Of a stretch of DNA of 40,620 bases, positions 9,719 to 16,119 are shown one piece after another (positions within the stretch are counted from its first letter, which is position 1; every line of letters starts with the position of its first letter). Source of the DNA: an uncultured Phycisphaerales bacterium. Its GTDB lineage: Bacteria; Planctomycetota; Phycisphaerae; Sedimentisphaerales; Anaerobacaceae. The notes under the pieces were generated by a model. It had not been told where the DNA came from. It saw only the letters and a program-made list of their open reading frames with translations, and searched no databases. Both the position numbers and the translations under genes were made by a program. The stretch lies in NCBI GenBank assembly GCA_937927975.1, contig CALEZT010000074.1, positions 1 to 40,620 of the forward strand. The letters are read 5' to 3'.

Positions 9719-10567
9719 CTATTTCTCGGACCCTTGCGACTCTTTGGGGGCCGCGGCGTGAGCATGGGTCTTGGGCCCCAACAGGAAGAGCTGGCAGATC
9801 CAGCCGACCGCGGTCATGCCTGCGAACGTCCCCGGCAGCACCCACGGACGCGGACCGATCTGTGAGATCAGCGCCATCCCCGCGCCGAGCAACGCGGCCT
9901 GCGCGCCCAGGAGGATCGTGGTCGTGCCCACGATGCTGTAGGCCAGCGCAATCAGCGCCTTCTTGACCAGCCAGACCAGGAAAATCGCGACGATGCCGCC
10001 CGCCAGCACGGACAGGCCCACTTTCCACACGTGCGGCTCGACCGCCTGCCAGGTGTTGTCCAGCATCGCGCGAAGCCGCTCGCGGAAGCTCTGCTCCTTG
10101 GTCATCTGGTCCACGTAGTTCAGCCGCGTGCTCTGGTCCATGTCCGTGAACGACTGGACCGGCATGCGAAATCCCGTCCTGGTCTCAGCGGCCGGCGCGG
10201 GCTCGGCCTGTTGCGGCGTGATCCGGTCCAGCACGACCACCACGTAGCCTGCCCCGCTGACCGACGCGATGACCAGCACGGCCAGCACGAGCATCAGCGC
10301 GTTGCGAAGCAGGACCGAAGCCGTGGCCAGGACCGCCGCGCCGATCAGCATGCTCAGCCACAGGTGGAAGTCCAGCCACTGTCCGACGAGCAGGCCTGCG
10401 ACCGAGCCGACCACCGCGCCCAAGAGGCCGATGATGACCGAGCTGTACCGGCTGCCCCCCAGCCACAGCACCAGGCCGATCAGCAGCATGGGCGCCCCGA
10501 TGCCCAGCAGCACCAGCGTGTTCAGACTCAGGAACAACGTTTCGATTCGCACAAGCAGTTCGTACAT
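9719..10567 (-). CDS. Polytopic membrane protein of unknown function
   Basis: The protein has 282 aa with about seven hydrophobic segments. A first block of helices at about 10-125 includes LVLLGIGAPMLLIGLVLWLG and GLLGAVVGSVAGLLVG. A soluble loop follows at about 130-190 with a charged stretch (MTKEQSFRERLRAML), then a second helical block to about 265. The Gly-rich first block resembles DUF4203/TMEM198-type proteins, but I cannot place it firmly. ATG 10567 is preferred over a TTG at 10576 because AAGGG lies about 9 bp upstream of the ATG. A repeat element begins about 20 bp upstream of the start. It faces the same way as the hydrolase lipoprotein gene and could share its transcript. Confidence 0.75.
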   Translation of the reverse strand: MYELLVRIETLFLSLNTLVLLGIGAPMLLIGLVLWLGGSRYSSVIIGLLGAVVGSVAGLLVGQWLDFHLWLSMLIGAAVLATASVLLRNALMLVLAVLVIASVSGAGYVVVVLDRITPQQAEPAPAAETRTGFRMPVQSFTDMDQSTRLNYVDQMTKEQSFRERLRAMLDNTWQAVEPHVWKVGLSVLAGGIVAIFLVWLVKKALIALAYSIVGTTTILLGAQAALLGAGMALISQIGPRPWVLPGTFAGMTAVGWICQLFLLGPKTHAHAAAPKESQGSEK

Positions 10568-10587
10568 GATGGCCAACCCTTAACAAA

Positions 10588-10727
10588 AAGCACGAAGCTC
10601 GAAATCCGAAATTCGAAACAAGCACGAATGTCCAAAAACCAAATGTTCAAAACAGAAGATCCGACACGCGACAGCGTTTCGGTCATTGGAGCTTTGGTCC
10701 TTTGAATTTGTTTCGGATTTCGTGCTT
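10588..10727. repeat. Inverted-repeat element, copy 2 (intergenic)
   Basis: The outer arms AAGCACGAA (10588-10596) and TTCGTGCTT (10719-10727) enclose AT-rich GAAATCCGAAATTCGAAAC sequence. The core, CAAGCACGAATGTCCAAAA plus CGACAGCGTTTCGGTCATT, is nearly identical to the copy at 5001-5157. It occupies almost all of the space between the hydrolase stop and the downstream membrane-protein start, leaving the latter's ribosome-binding site intact. Confidence 0.85.
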
Positions 10728-10733
10728 CCTTCC

Positions 10734-11711
10734 CTACTTCATCTCGAAGTTCTTCTTCACGAAGCCCAGCGATTCGAAGATCGCGTAGGGCAGGTACAGG
10801 AACGACGTGTAGTGACCGGCGCACAGGTAGATGGTCCTGGGCCCACCGATCGCGTCGCGCAGTTGGTTGCCCGACCAGGTGGGCACGACGCGGTCGAAAC
10901 CCGCGATGAACATCAGCGTCGTCCTGGCGTCGATGTACGGCGCCAGGCGCAAGGGGTCGGTGCGGATCTTCTCGTGCAGCTCGCAGTAGACGCTCTCGCC
11001 GCTGATGCCCATGGCCTGGATCTCGTCGACGTAGTCCTTGAGCCCGGGCTCGGTCGAGTGCATCGCGATGTCTGCCATGCTCCCGCCCGCCAGACCCAGC
11101 ACGGCGCAGCGGATGCGAGGATCGGCCGCCGCGACGAGGCTGGCCTTGATTCCGCCCAGGCTCAGGCCCAGGGCGCCGATCCGATTGGGGTCGACCTCAG
11201 GCCGCGTCACGAGGTAGTCGATCACCTGGCGGTTGTCCAGCACCGTCTGGCGGAAGTACGACTCGACCTCGTCGGCGCTCTGCGTGTTCTCGATCCTGAC
11301 CTTGCGATTGTGCACCAGGGCGCAGTTGATCCCGCGCGGCGCAAAGACGTAGGCGAAACTCTCGACGGAGAAGTCCACTCCGCCGGAGATCGGCAGCATG
11401 AGCACGGTCGGATGTCGCCCCGGCCTGGCGCTCCTGTAGTAATCGACCTTGATGTCCTCGTCGCCGAAGACGTTCAGGGTCGAGGGGAACTGGATTCGCA
11501 GGACGTCGTAGCTCTTCTTGTGCTTGCGGACCACGACGTTCGGCTCGACCGTCCGCGGCGGATAGCTGTAGTAGGACTTCATCGCAGGCGGCATTTCCCT
11601 TGGCCCGGCGTACTTCTTCGCCATCCTCGAAGGCGCGCACGAGGCGCACAGAGCCATCGAGCCTAGCAGCAGCAAGCCAAAACCAATCCTCGTCACGCGA
11701 CGCCTCATCAT
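10734..11711 (-). CDS. Alpha/beta-hydrolase, probable lipoprotein
   Basis: The protein has 325 aa. An Arg-rich N-terminus, a hydrophobic stretch and two cysteines (C22, C25, in LCASC) suggest a lipoprotein signal, though the lipobox is not ideal. The hydrolase core follows: nucleophile elbow GLSLGG with Ser184, a likely acid Asp273 in AGFDRVVP, and His300 in AGHYTSF, in the right order and spacing. A PTVLMLPISGG segment after residue 100 would form the oxyanion strand. It resembles dienelactone-hydrolase or acetyl-esterase type enzymes that sit on the envelope; the substrate is unknown. The start is supported by GAAGGGA about 9 bp upstream of two consecutive ATG codons. Confidence 0.75.
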   Translation of the reverse strand: MMRRRVTRIGFGLLLLGSMALCASCAPSRMAKKYAGPREMPPAMKSYYSYPPRTVEPNVVVRKHKKSYDVLRIQFPSTLNVFGDEDIKVDYYRSARPGRHPTVLMLPISGGVDFSVESFAYVFAPRGINCALVHNRKVRIENTQSADEVESYFRQTVLDNRQVIDYLVTRPEVDPNRIGALGLSLGGIKASLVAAADPRIRCAVLGLAGGSMADIAMHSTEPGLKDYVDEIQAMGISGESVYCELHEKIRTDPLRLAPYIDARTTLMFIAGFDRVVPTWSGNQLRDAIGGPRTIYLCAGHYTSFLYLPYAIFESLGFVKKNFEMK

Positions 11712-11861
11712 GCATCAGGTCCCTTCATACCACGCGATTGAACGAATCCTGCCGCCAGCATACCACATTCAGCAGGCGGGAAAAGCCTTTATCGCCCGAG
11801 GCGTCCACGTCCCATTCGTCCAATCCGTACCATAGGTCCTATTCCCTTATCCACGGATCGC

Positions 11862-11867
11862 TGTACA
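11862..11867 (+). promoter_or_regulatory. Candidate -10 element (TACAAT) for the first ECF sigma gene
   Basis: TACAAT lies about 45 bp upstream of the GTG start, with TTCCCT about 16 bp further upstream as a weak -35. The 156-bp gap to the divergent hydrolase (11712-11867) holds nothing else I can name. Confidence 0.35.
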
Positions 11868-11909
11868 ATGGTCGCGGTTCGAGGCCAGAGGTTTGTCGCG
11901 GAGACCCAC

Positions 11910-12437
11910 GTGCATTCAGATGAGGAACTGCTGGAGCAGGCCAGGAAGGGCGGCGTCGAGGCGTTCGAGACGCTCTACCGCCGGCATCGGGACTGGGTCT
12001 ATCGACTCGCCTGGCGCTTCACAGGCAACGAAGCCGACGCTCTCGACGTCCTCCAGGAGACCTTCGCCTACCTGTTGCGAAAGCTCCCAGGCCTCCGATT
12101 GACCGCTGCTTTGACCACCTTTCTCTACCCGGTCGTCAAGCATCTGTCCCTGAATCTCCGCCGCAAACGCACGCCGGACACCGCCGACGAGGAGATCCTC
12201 GCAGCCATTCCTGCGCCGGTCGAAGAGGAGACCTCGCGAAGCGAACTGGCCGCGGCCCTTGCGACGCTGCCTGTCGATCAGCGCGAGATCGTCCTCATGC
12301 GATTCCTGGACGACATGAGTCTCGAAGAGATCGCCCAGACCCTCAAAACGCCCCTGAACACAATCAAATCGCGACTTTACCGGGCCTTGGCCGCCCTCCA
12401 TGACGATCCCCGCACGCGGGAGTACTTCCTCGAATAG
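11910..12437 (+). CDS. ECF-type RNA polymerase sigma factor
   Basis: The protein has 175 aa from GTG 11910, within the normal ECF size range. Sigma region 2 spans about residues 10-75 (FETLYRRHRDWVYRLAWRFTG, then ALDVLQETFAYLLRKL). Region 4 spans about 115-165 (LPVDQREIVLMRFLDDMS, then the helix-turn-helix EEIAQTLKTPLNTIKSRLYRAL). GTG 11910 is preferred to ATG 11868 because GGAG is correctly placed before it and the resulting start, (M)HSDEELLEQARKG, is typical. The next gene downstream encodes a single-pass membrane protein, the usual arrangement of an ECF sigma with its membrane regulator. It should direct polymerase to a stress- or surface-responsive regulon, possibly including this operon. 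Confidence 0.93.
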   Translation: MHSDEELLEQARKGGVEAFETLYRRHRDWVYRLAWRFTGNEADALDVLQETFAYLLRKLPGLRLTAALTTFLYPVVKHLSLNLRRKRTPDTADEEILAAIPAPVEEETSRSELAAALATLPVDQREIVLMRFLDDMSLEEIAQTLKTPLNTIKSRLYRALAALHDDPRTREYFLE

Positions 12438-12448
12438 TGTCAAGTTTG

Positions 12449-12524
12449 AAGTTTCAAGTGTGAAGTGGACGGCGCCGCGCGCCTCGCATTTTGCTTCACA
12501 CTTCGAACTTCACACTTGAAACTT
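12449..12524. repeat. Inverted repeat with perfect 18-bp arms between sigma and dockerin genes
   Basis: AAGTTTCAAGTGTGAAGT (12449-12466) is perfectly mirrored at 12507-12524. A second partial copy, CTTCACACTTCGAACTT, abuts the right arm from 12494. It fills the gap between the sigma factor and the dockerin gene and ends about 50 bp before the latter's start. The hairpin could attenuate readthrough or be a mobile palindrome; it has no T-run and so is not a classical terminator. Confidence 0.75.
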
Positions 12525-12577
12525 TCTTCTGCAACTTTCCGCTCCCCTGGCGTGCTCAACCTTCAGGAGAACCCAAT

Positions 12578-13177
12578 ATGACTGAGCAACACAGACAATT
12601 CGATGACCGTGAGCGGCCCGTGTCCGACCGGTTCCGCCAGGACCTGCGGACCCTGCACCAACCGGCCGGGTCCGTGCCGACGGAGGTGGACAAAGCCATC
12701 CTGAACCAGGCGCGTCGCAGCCTCGCCAGGCCCCGCCGGCTCATTCTGCGAATCCGCTGGGCAGGGGGTATCGCCGCCGCAGCAGCCGTGGTTGCCCTCG
12801 GCGCGCTGTTGTACTACGGCCCAGCCTCTTCAAATCAACCTTCAACCTTCAACAATCAAGAGTCGGCCGCAGCGGAGCGGTGGCCAGACATCGACGGCAA
12901 CGGCCGCGTGGACATTCTCGACGCCTTCCGGCTCGCCCGGCACGTGGAGTCCCGCGGCCCGGCTGCCGCCGAATGGGACGTCAACAATGACGGGCGGATC
13001 GACCGCGAGGACGTGGACGCGGTCGCCTTCGCCGCTGTGCGATTGAGTCCGGTCTCCGTAGGGTGCGTACCACGCACCACCACGATGAAACCGGAAGAAT
13101 GGTGCGTGGTACGCACCCTACGTGAGAACCCGACGCTTCGCTTCCCGTTGCGTGGCGTCCTGGGCAAAGGAGTATAG
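12578..13177 (+). CDS. Membrane-anchored dockerin protein, putative anti-sigma/sensor partner
   Basis: The protein has 199 aa. The N-terminal about 60 residues are charged and presumably cytoplasmic. One membrane helix follows at about 66-83 (AGGIAAAAAVVALGALLYY). Outside it lies a type I dockerin with two calcium-loop repeats, DIDGNGRVDILDAFRLARHV and DVNNDGRIDREDVDAV. Residues from about 161 on are encoded by a 66-bp palindrome (13057-13122), after which an unrelated tail runs to the stop, so the natural C-terminus was probably replaced. ATG 12578 is chosen because AGGAGA precedes it at good spacing. Gene order (directly after an ECF sigma, 2 bp before a cohesin-like gene) suggests that it senses dockerin-cohesin binding at the surface and controls the sigma factor. 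This function is inferred. Confidence 0.8.
   Translation: MTEQHRQFDDRERPVSDRFRQDLRTLHQPAGSVPTEVDKAILNQARRSLARPRRLILRIRWAGGIAAAAAVVALGALLYYGPASSNQPSTFNNQESAAAERWPDIDGNGRVDILDAFRLARHVESRGPAAAEWDVNNDGRIDREDVDAVAFAAVRLSPVSVGCVPRTTTMKPEEWCVVRTLRENPTLRFPLRGVLGKGV
12830..12859. repeat. Short degenerate TCAACCT-type tandem repeat
   Basis: TCAAATCAACCTTCAACCTT and the following AACAATCAA form a degenerate 7-8 bp tandem repeat. It encodes the Asn/Gln/Pro/Ser linker (NQPSTFNNQ) between the membrane helix and the dockerin. The base composition is unlike the surrounding gene. Confidence 0.45.
13057..13122. repeat. 66-bp palindrome with perfect 23-bp arms inside the dockerin gene
   Basis: The left arm 13057-13079 starts CGTAGGGTGCGTACC; the right arm 13100-13122 is its exact reverse complement. 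Each arm is itself nearly palindromic (GGTGCGT-ACC-ACGCACC), so the DNA can fold as one long stem or as two hairpins. The length is a multiple of three and it is read through. It sits just after the second dockerin repeat. Confidence 0.88.
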
Positions 13178-13179
13178 CG

Positions 13180-13653
13180 ATGAGGACAATCGTAGGGGCG
13201 GGTTTCAAACCTGTCTTTTTCACCATCCTGGTCGTATCCTGCATCATGGCGCCGCAAGTCGTCCGGGCAAGCAAGCCTCTCCCGGCAAGAGTCCGTTTCG
13301 CCCCGGTGCACGTCTATCTCGACCCGGCGGGCAGACCCCTGGCGGCGTATCAATTCGAGCTCAAGGCGACGAGCGGCCAGATCAAGATCGTGGGTGTCGA
13401 AGGCGGCGAGCACCCTGCGTTCAGGGAAGCTCCGTACTACGACCCCGCAGCCCTGCAGAATGAGCGGATCATCATCGCCGCCTTCAACACAGGCTCCGAC
13501 CTGCCCACCACACGAACCCGCATCGCCACGATCCACCTGCAAATCACAGGCGACGCCGAGCCGAAGTACGCACTGAGTCTGACCACCGCCGCCGACGCAA
13601 ACGGCGAGAACCTGTCCGTCGAAATCACCTTGGAAAAGGGAGAACGAAAGTGA
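13180..13653 (+). CDS. Small secreted cohesin-like beta-sandwich protein
   Basis: The protein has 157 aa with a signal peptide (hydrophobic about 12-25, cleavage after VVRA). The mature part is a single beta-rich domain: LAAYQFELKATSGQIKIVGV, then RIIIAAFNTGSDL, then TRIATIHLQITG. That pattern resembles cohesin domains (xxAYxFxLxFDxxVLxVxxV ... IxIAAFxxG ... GxLATIxF), but the similarity is modest and judged by eye. The gene begins 2 bp after the dockerin gene and its stop overlaps the GTG of the VIT/VWA gene (GTGA). It is plausibly the ligand of the dockerin protein. An alternative is an unrelated immunoglobulin-like domain. Confidence 0.6.
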   Translation: MRTIVGAGFKPVFFTILVVSCIMAPQVVRASKPLPARVRFAPVHVYLDPAGRPLAAYQFELKATSGQIKIVGVEGGEHPAFREAPYYDPAALQNERIIIAAFNTGSDLPTTRTRIATIHLQITGDAEPKYALSLTTAADANGENLSVEITLEKGERK

Positions 13654-16058
13654 AAACCAAAGCCATCCTCGCATCAATCTCGCTTCTGATCATTCTGACC
13701 ACCGTCGCAGTCTGGTTCGCCGGTTGCTCTTCGCGCGGACAGAAACCAGCGGCAGCCCAACAACAACGCCTTCCTGGAAGTCCGCCTTCGCAACCGACCG
13801 ATCCTGCACAAGGGCCGGAAGGCTCCGCGCAGGGCGAAACCGCAAACCCTGCGGACGAGCGAGACAGCGACAGCCTCGTAGTAACAAAGCCCGACCGCGT
13901 ACGCCAAGGAGATACGGAACTGGGGTACTTGGGTGGCATGGGAGGTATGGGCGGAGGGATGATGAGCGGCATGGGCGGCATGATGGGCGGTGACAGGCCG
14001 ACGGCTACAAGCCCTCGGAGTGGTGTCTCTTACGCCATTCCTCCGGCCGAACACGAGCGCCTATTCGGTCGTCCGGCTGACCCTTTTCAGATGCAATTGC
14101 TGAGCGTGACCGAGGATGAGATCTGGGTGATTGCGCGGGAGAGGGCGCCGCGGCCGGCTGGGTCGGAGTATCAAACGCCGGGATCGGGGGCGATGGTGGT
14201 TGAGCGGGGGACGGAGAAGGTGCCGCTGCCGCTCAAGCATACGGATGTGAAAGGGCGAGTCTGCGGATATATCGCGACGGTCGAAGTCACGCAGCAGTTC
14301 CAGAACCCGTTCAGCGAGAAGATCGAGGCGGTGTACGTGTTCCCGCTGCCGGACAACGCCGCGGTCAATGAGTTCGTCATGGTCATCGGCGAGCGGCGGA
14401 TTCGCGGCATCATCCGCGAGCGGCAGGAGGCGGAGGAGATCTATCGCGAGGCCCGCCGGCAAGGCCACGTCGCCAGCCTGCTCACCCAGGAGCGCCCGAA
14501 CATCTTCACCCAGCGAGTCGCCAACATCGAGCCCGGCAACCAGATCGACGTCAACATCAAGTACTTCAACACGCTCGCCTACGCCGACGGCTGGTACGAA
14601 TTCGTCTTCCCGATGGTCGTGGGCCCGCGGTTCAACCCGGCCGGCTCCACCGACGGAATTGGAGCGGTCGGCCGGGGCGCGAGGGGCGTCTCGGGTCAAA
14701 CGACCGAAGTCCAGTACCTGAAGCCCAACGAGCGAAGCGGCCACGACATCTCGCTGGCCGTGGAGATCGACGCCGGCGTCGAGATCGAAGAGGTCGCCTG
14801 CTCCAGCCACGCGATCAAAAAGGACAACGACGGCTCCGACATGGTCCGCGTGAAACTCAGCGAGCTGGACAGCATCCCGAACAAGGACTTCGTCCTGCGG
14901 TTCAAAGTGGCGGGCGACACGGTCAAATCCGCTCTCGTCACGCACCGCAACCAACGGGGCCGTGTCGCGGACGTCCCGTCCGCGAATCGAGGGCAGGATG
15001 CCCTCGACACGAGGGGATTCTTCACGCTCATGCTCTATCCGCCGGAGGATCTGAAGCAGCTCAAGCGAGCCCCGATGGAGATGGTCTTCGTCCTGGATTG
15101 TTCGGGCTCCATGAATGGCGAACCCATCGCCAAGGCCAAGGACGCGGTCAAGCGGGCCCTGCGAAAACTCGAACCCGACGACACCTTCCAGGTAATCCAA
15201 TTCTCGATGAGCGCGTCGAAGTTCGGCTCCAATCCGATCCCCGCGACGCCAGAGAATGTCCGCCGGGCCATCGAGTACGTGGACAACCTCCAGGGCGAGG
15301 GCGGCACGATGATGATCGAAGGCATCAAGGCGGCGCTCGACTTCCCGCACGACCCGCGCCGCTTCCGCCTGGTGTCCTTCATGACCGACGGCTATATCGG
15401 CAACGAAACGCAGATCCTGGGCGAGATCCACCAGCGACTGGGCTCGGCGCGGATCTTTGGCTTCGGGGTCGGCTCTTCCGTCAACCGCTACCTGCTCGAC
15501 CGCATGGCCAAGCTGGGCAAAGGCGCCGTCGCCTACCTCGGACCGGGCGACAGCGGCGCCGAAGTCGTGGACCTGTTCTACGACCGCATCAGCCATCCGG
15601 CCCTCACGGACGTGCAGATCGACTGGGGCGACCTCGACGTCACGGACGTCTATCCCCGGCGGATACCCGACCTGTTCGTCGGCCGCCCGATCGTCGTGAC
15701 CGGTCGCTTCCAAGGCCAGAAGGGCACCGCGATCCGAATCGCAGGCCGGGTCGGCGAGTACGAGAAGGAAATCCGCATCCCGGTGAAATTCGACGGCCGG
15801 TCGACGCACCCAGGGATCGCCTGCGTCTGGGCCCGCAAGCGGATCGAGGACCTTGCGACCCAGGCGACGTACAACGCCAGTTCGAGCCTGCCCAACGAGA
15901 TCAAGCAGACGGCCCTGGAATACGGCCTGATGAGCGCGTACACTGCCTTCATCGCGGTCGACTCGACGCGGACCACCGCAGGCGATCATGGCGTGACGGT
16001 CGCAGTCCCCGTCCCGGTCCCCGAAGGCGTCCGCTATGAAACGACCGTGCAGGATTGA
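13650..16058 (+). CDS. VIT/VWA-domain lipoprotein
   Basis: The protein has 802 aa. A lipoprotein signal ends in WFAG-C26. A low-complexity region follows, with a Gly/Met tract near residues 90-115 (GGMGGMGGGMMSGMGGMMGG). The VIT domain spans about 180-340 (VTQQFQNPFSEKIEAVYVFP, then ERRIRGIIRERQEAEEIYR). A VWA domain starts at about 477 with an intact metal site (D483-C-S-G-S, and D580 in FMTDGY). Residues 438-454 are encoded by a 51-bp palindromic element that falls in the linker between VIT and VWA. VIT/VWA proteins are surface or secreted scaffolds related to inter-alpha-trypsin inhibitor heavy chains. The position behind the dockerin and cohesin-like genes suggests a shared envelope complex. 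The GTG start overlaps the preceding stop. Confidence 0.88.
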   Translation: MKTKAILASISLLIILTTVAVWFAGCSSRGQKPAAAQQQRLPGSPPSQPTDPAQGPEGSAQGETANPADERDSDSLVVTKPDRVRQGDTELGYLGGMGGMGGGMMSGMGGMMGGDRPTATSPRSGVSYAIPPAEHERLFGRPADPFQMQLLSVTEDEIWVIARERAPRPAGSEYQTPGSGAMVVERGTEKVPLPLKHTDVKGRVCGYIATVEVTQQFQNPFSEKIEAVYVFPLPDNAAVNEFVMVIGERRIRGIIRERQEAEEIYREARRQGHVASLLTQERPNIFTQRVANIEPGNQIDVNIKYFNTLAYADGWYEFVFPMVVGPRFNPAGSTDGIGAVGRGARGVSGQTTEVQYLKPNERSGHDISLAVEIDAGVEIEEVACSSHAIKKDNDGSDMVRVKLSELDSIPNKDFVLRFKVAGDTVKSALVTHRNQRGRVADVPSANRGQDALDTRGFFTLMLYPPEDLKQLKRAPMEMVFVLDCSGSMNGEPIAKAKDAVKRALRKLEPDDTFQVIQFSMSASKFGSNPIPATPENVRRAIEYVDNLQGEGGTMMIEGIKAALDFPHDPRRFRLVSFMTDGYIGNETQILGEIHQRLGSARIFGFGVGSSVNRYLLDRMAKLGKGAVAYLGPGDSGAEVVDLFYDRISHPALTDVQIDWGDLDVTDVYPRRIPDLFVGRPIVVTGRFQGQKGTAIRIAGRVGEYEKEIRIPVKFDGRSTHPGIACVWARKRIEDLATQATYNASSSLPNEIKQTALEYGLMSAYTAFIAVDSTRTTAGDHGVTVAVPVPVPEGVRYETTVQD
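14961..15011. repeat. 51-bp double-hairpin element, copy in the VIT/VWA gene
   Basis: The outer stem CGTGTCG/CGACACG encloses two hairpins, CGCGGACGTCCCGTCCGCG and CGAGGGCAGGATGCCCTCG. The element is exactly 17 codons and is codon-aligned, encoding RVADVPSANRGQDALDT. Its sequence and layout match the copies at 20626-20700 and 35348-35398. Confidence 0.88.
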
Positions 16059-16066
16059 AGAGGATC

Positions 16067-16096
16067 TAACCGCGGAGGACGCTGAGGGTCGCGGAG
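16067..16096. repeat. CGGAGGACGCTGAGG-type dispersed repeat
   Basis: TAACCGCGGAGGACGCTGAG and GGTCGCGGAG form a degenerate tandem of GCGGAGGAC-like units. I recognise this as a common intergenic repeat of environmental bacteria (translated LTAEDAEG). It lies between the VIT/VWA stop and the ribosome-binding site of the next gene and gives the false impression that the next gene starts further upstream. Confidence 0.55.
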
Positions 16097-16119
16097 GGAA
16101 GATCGGAAGGGAGAAGAAG

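Noticed and set aside
14961..15011. Palindromic elements as CRISPR repeats or terminators
   Set aside because: Copies are far apart, without spacers, and lie inside open reading frames without T-runs.
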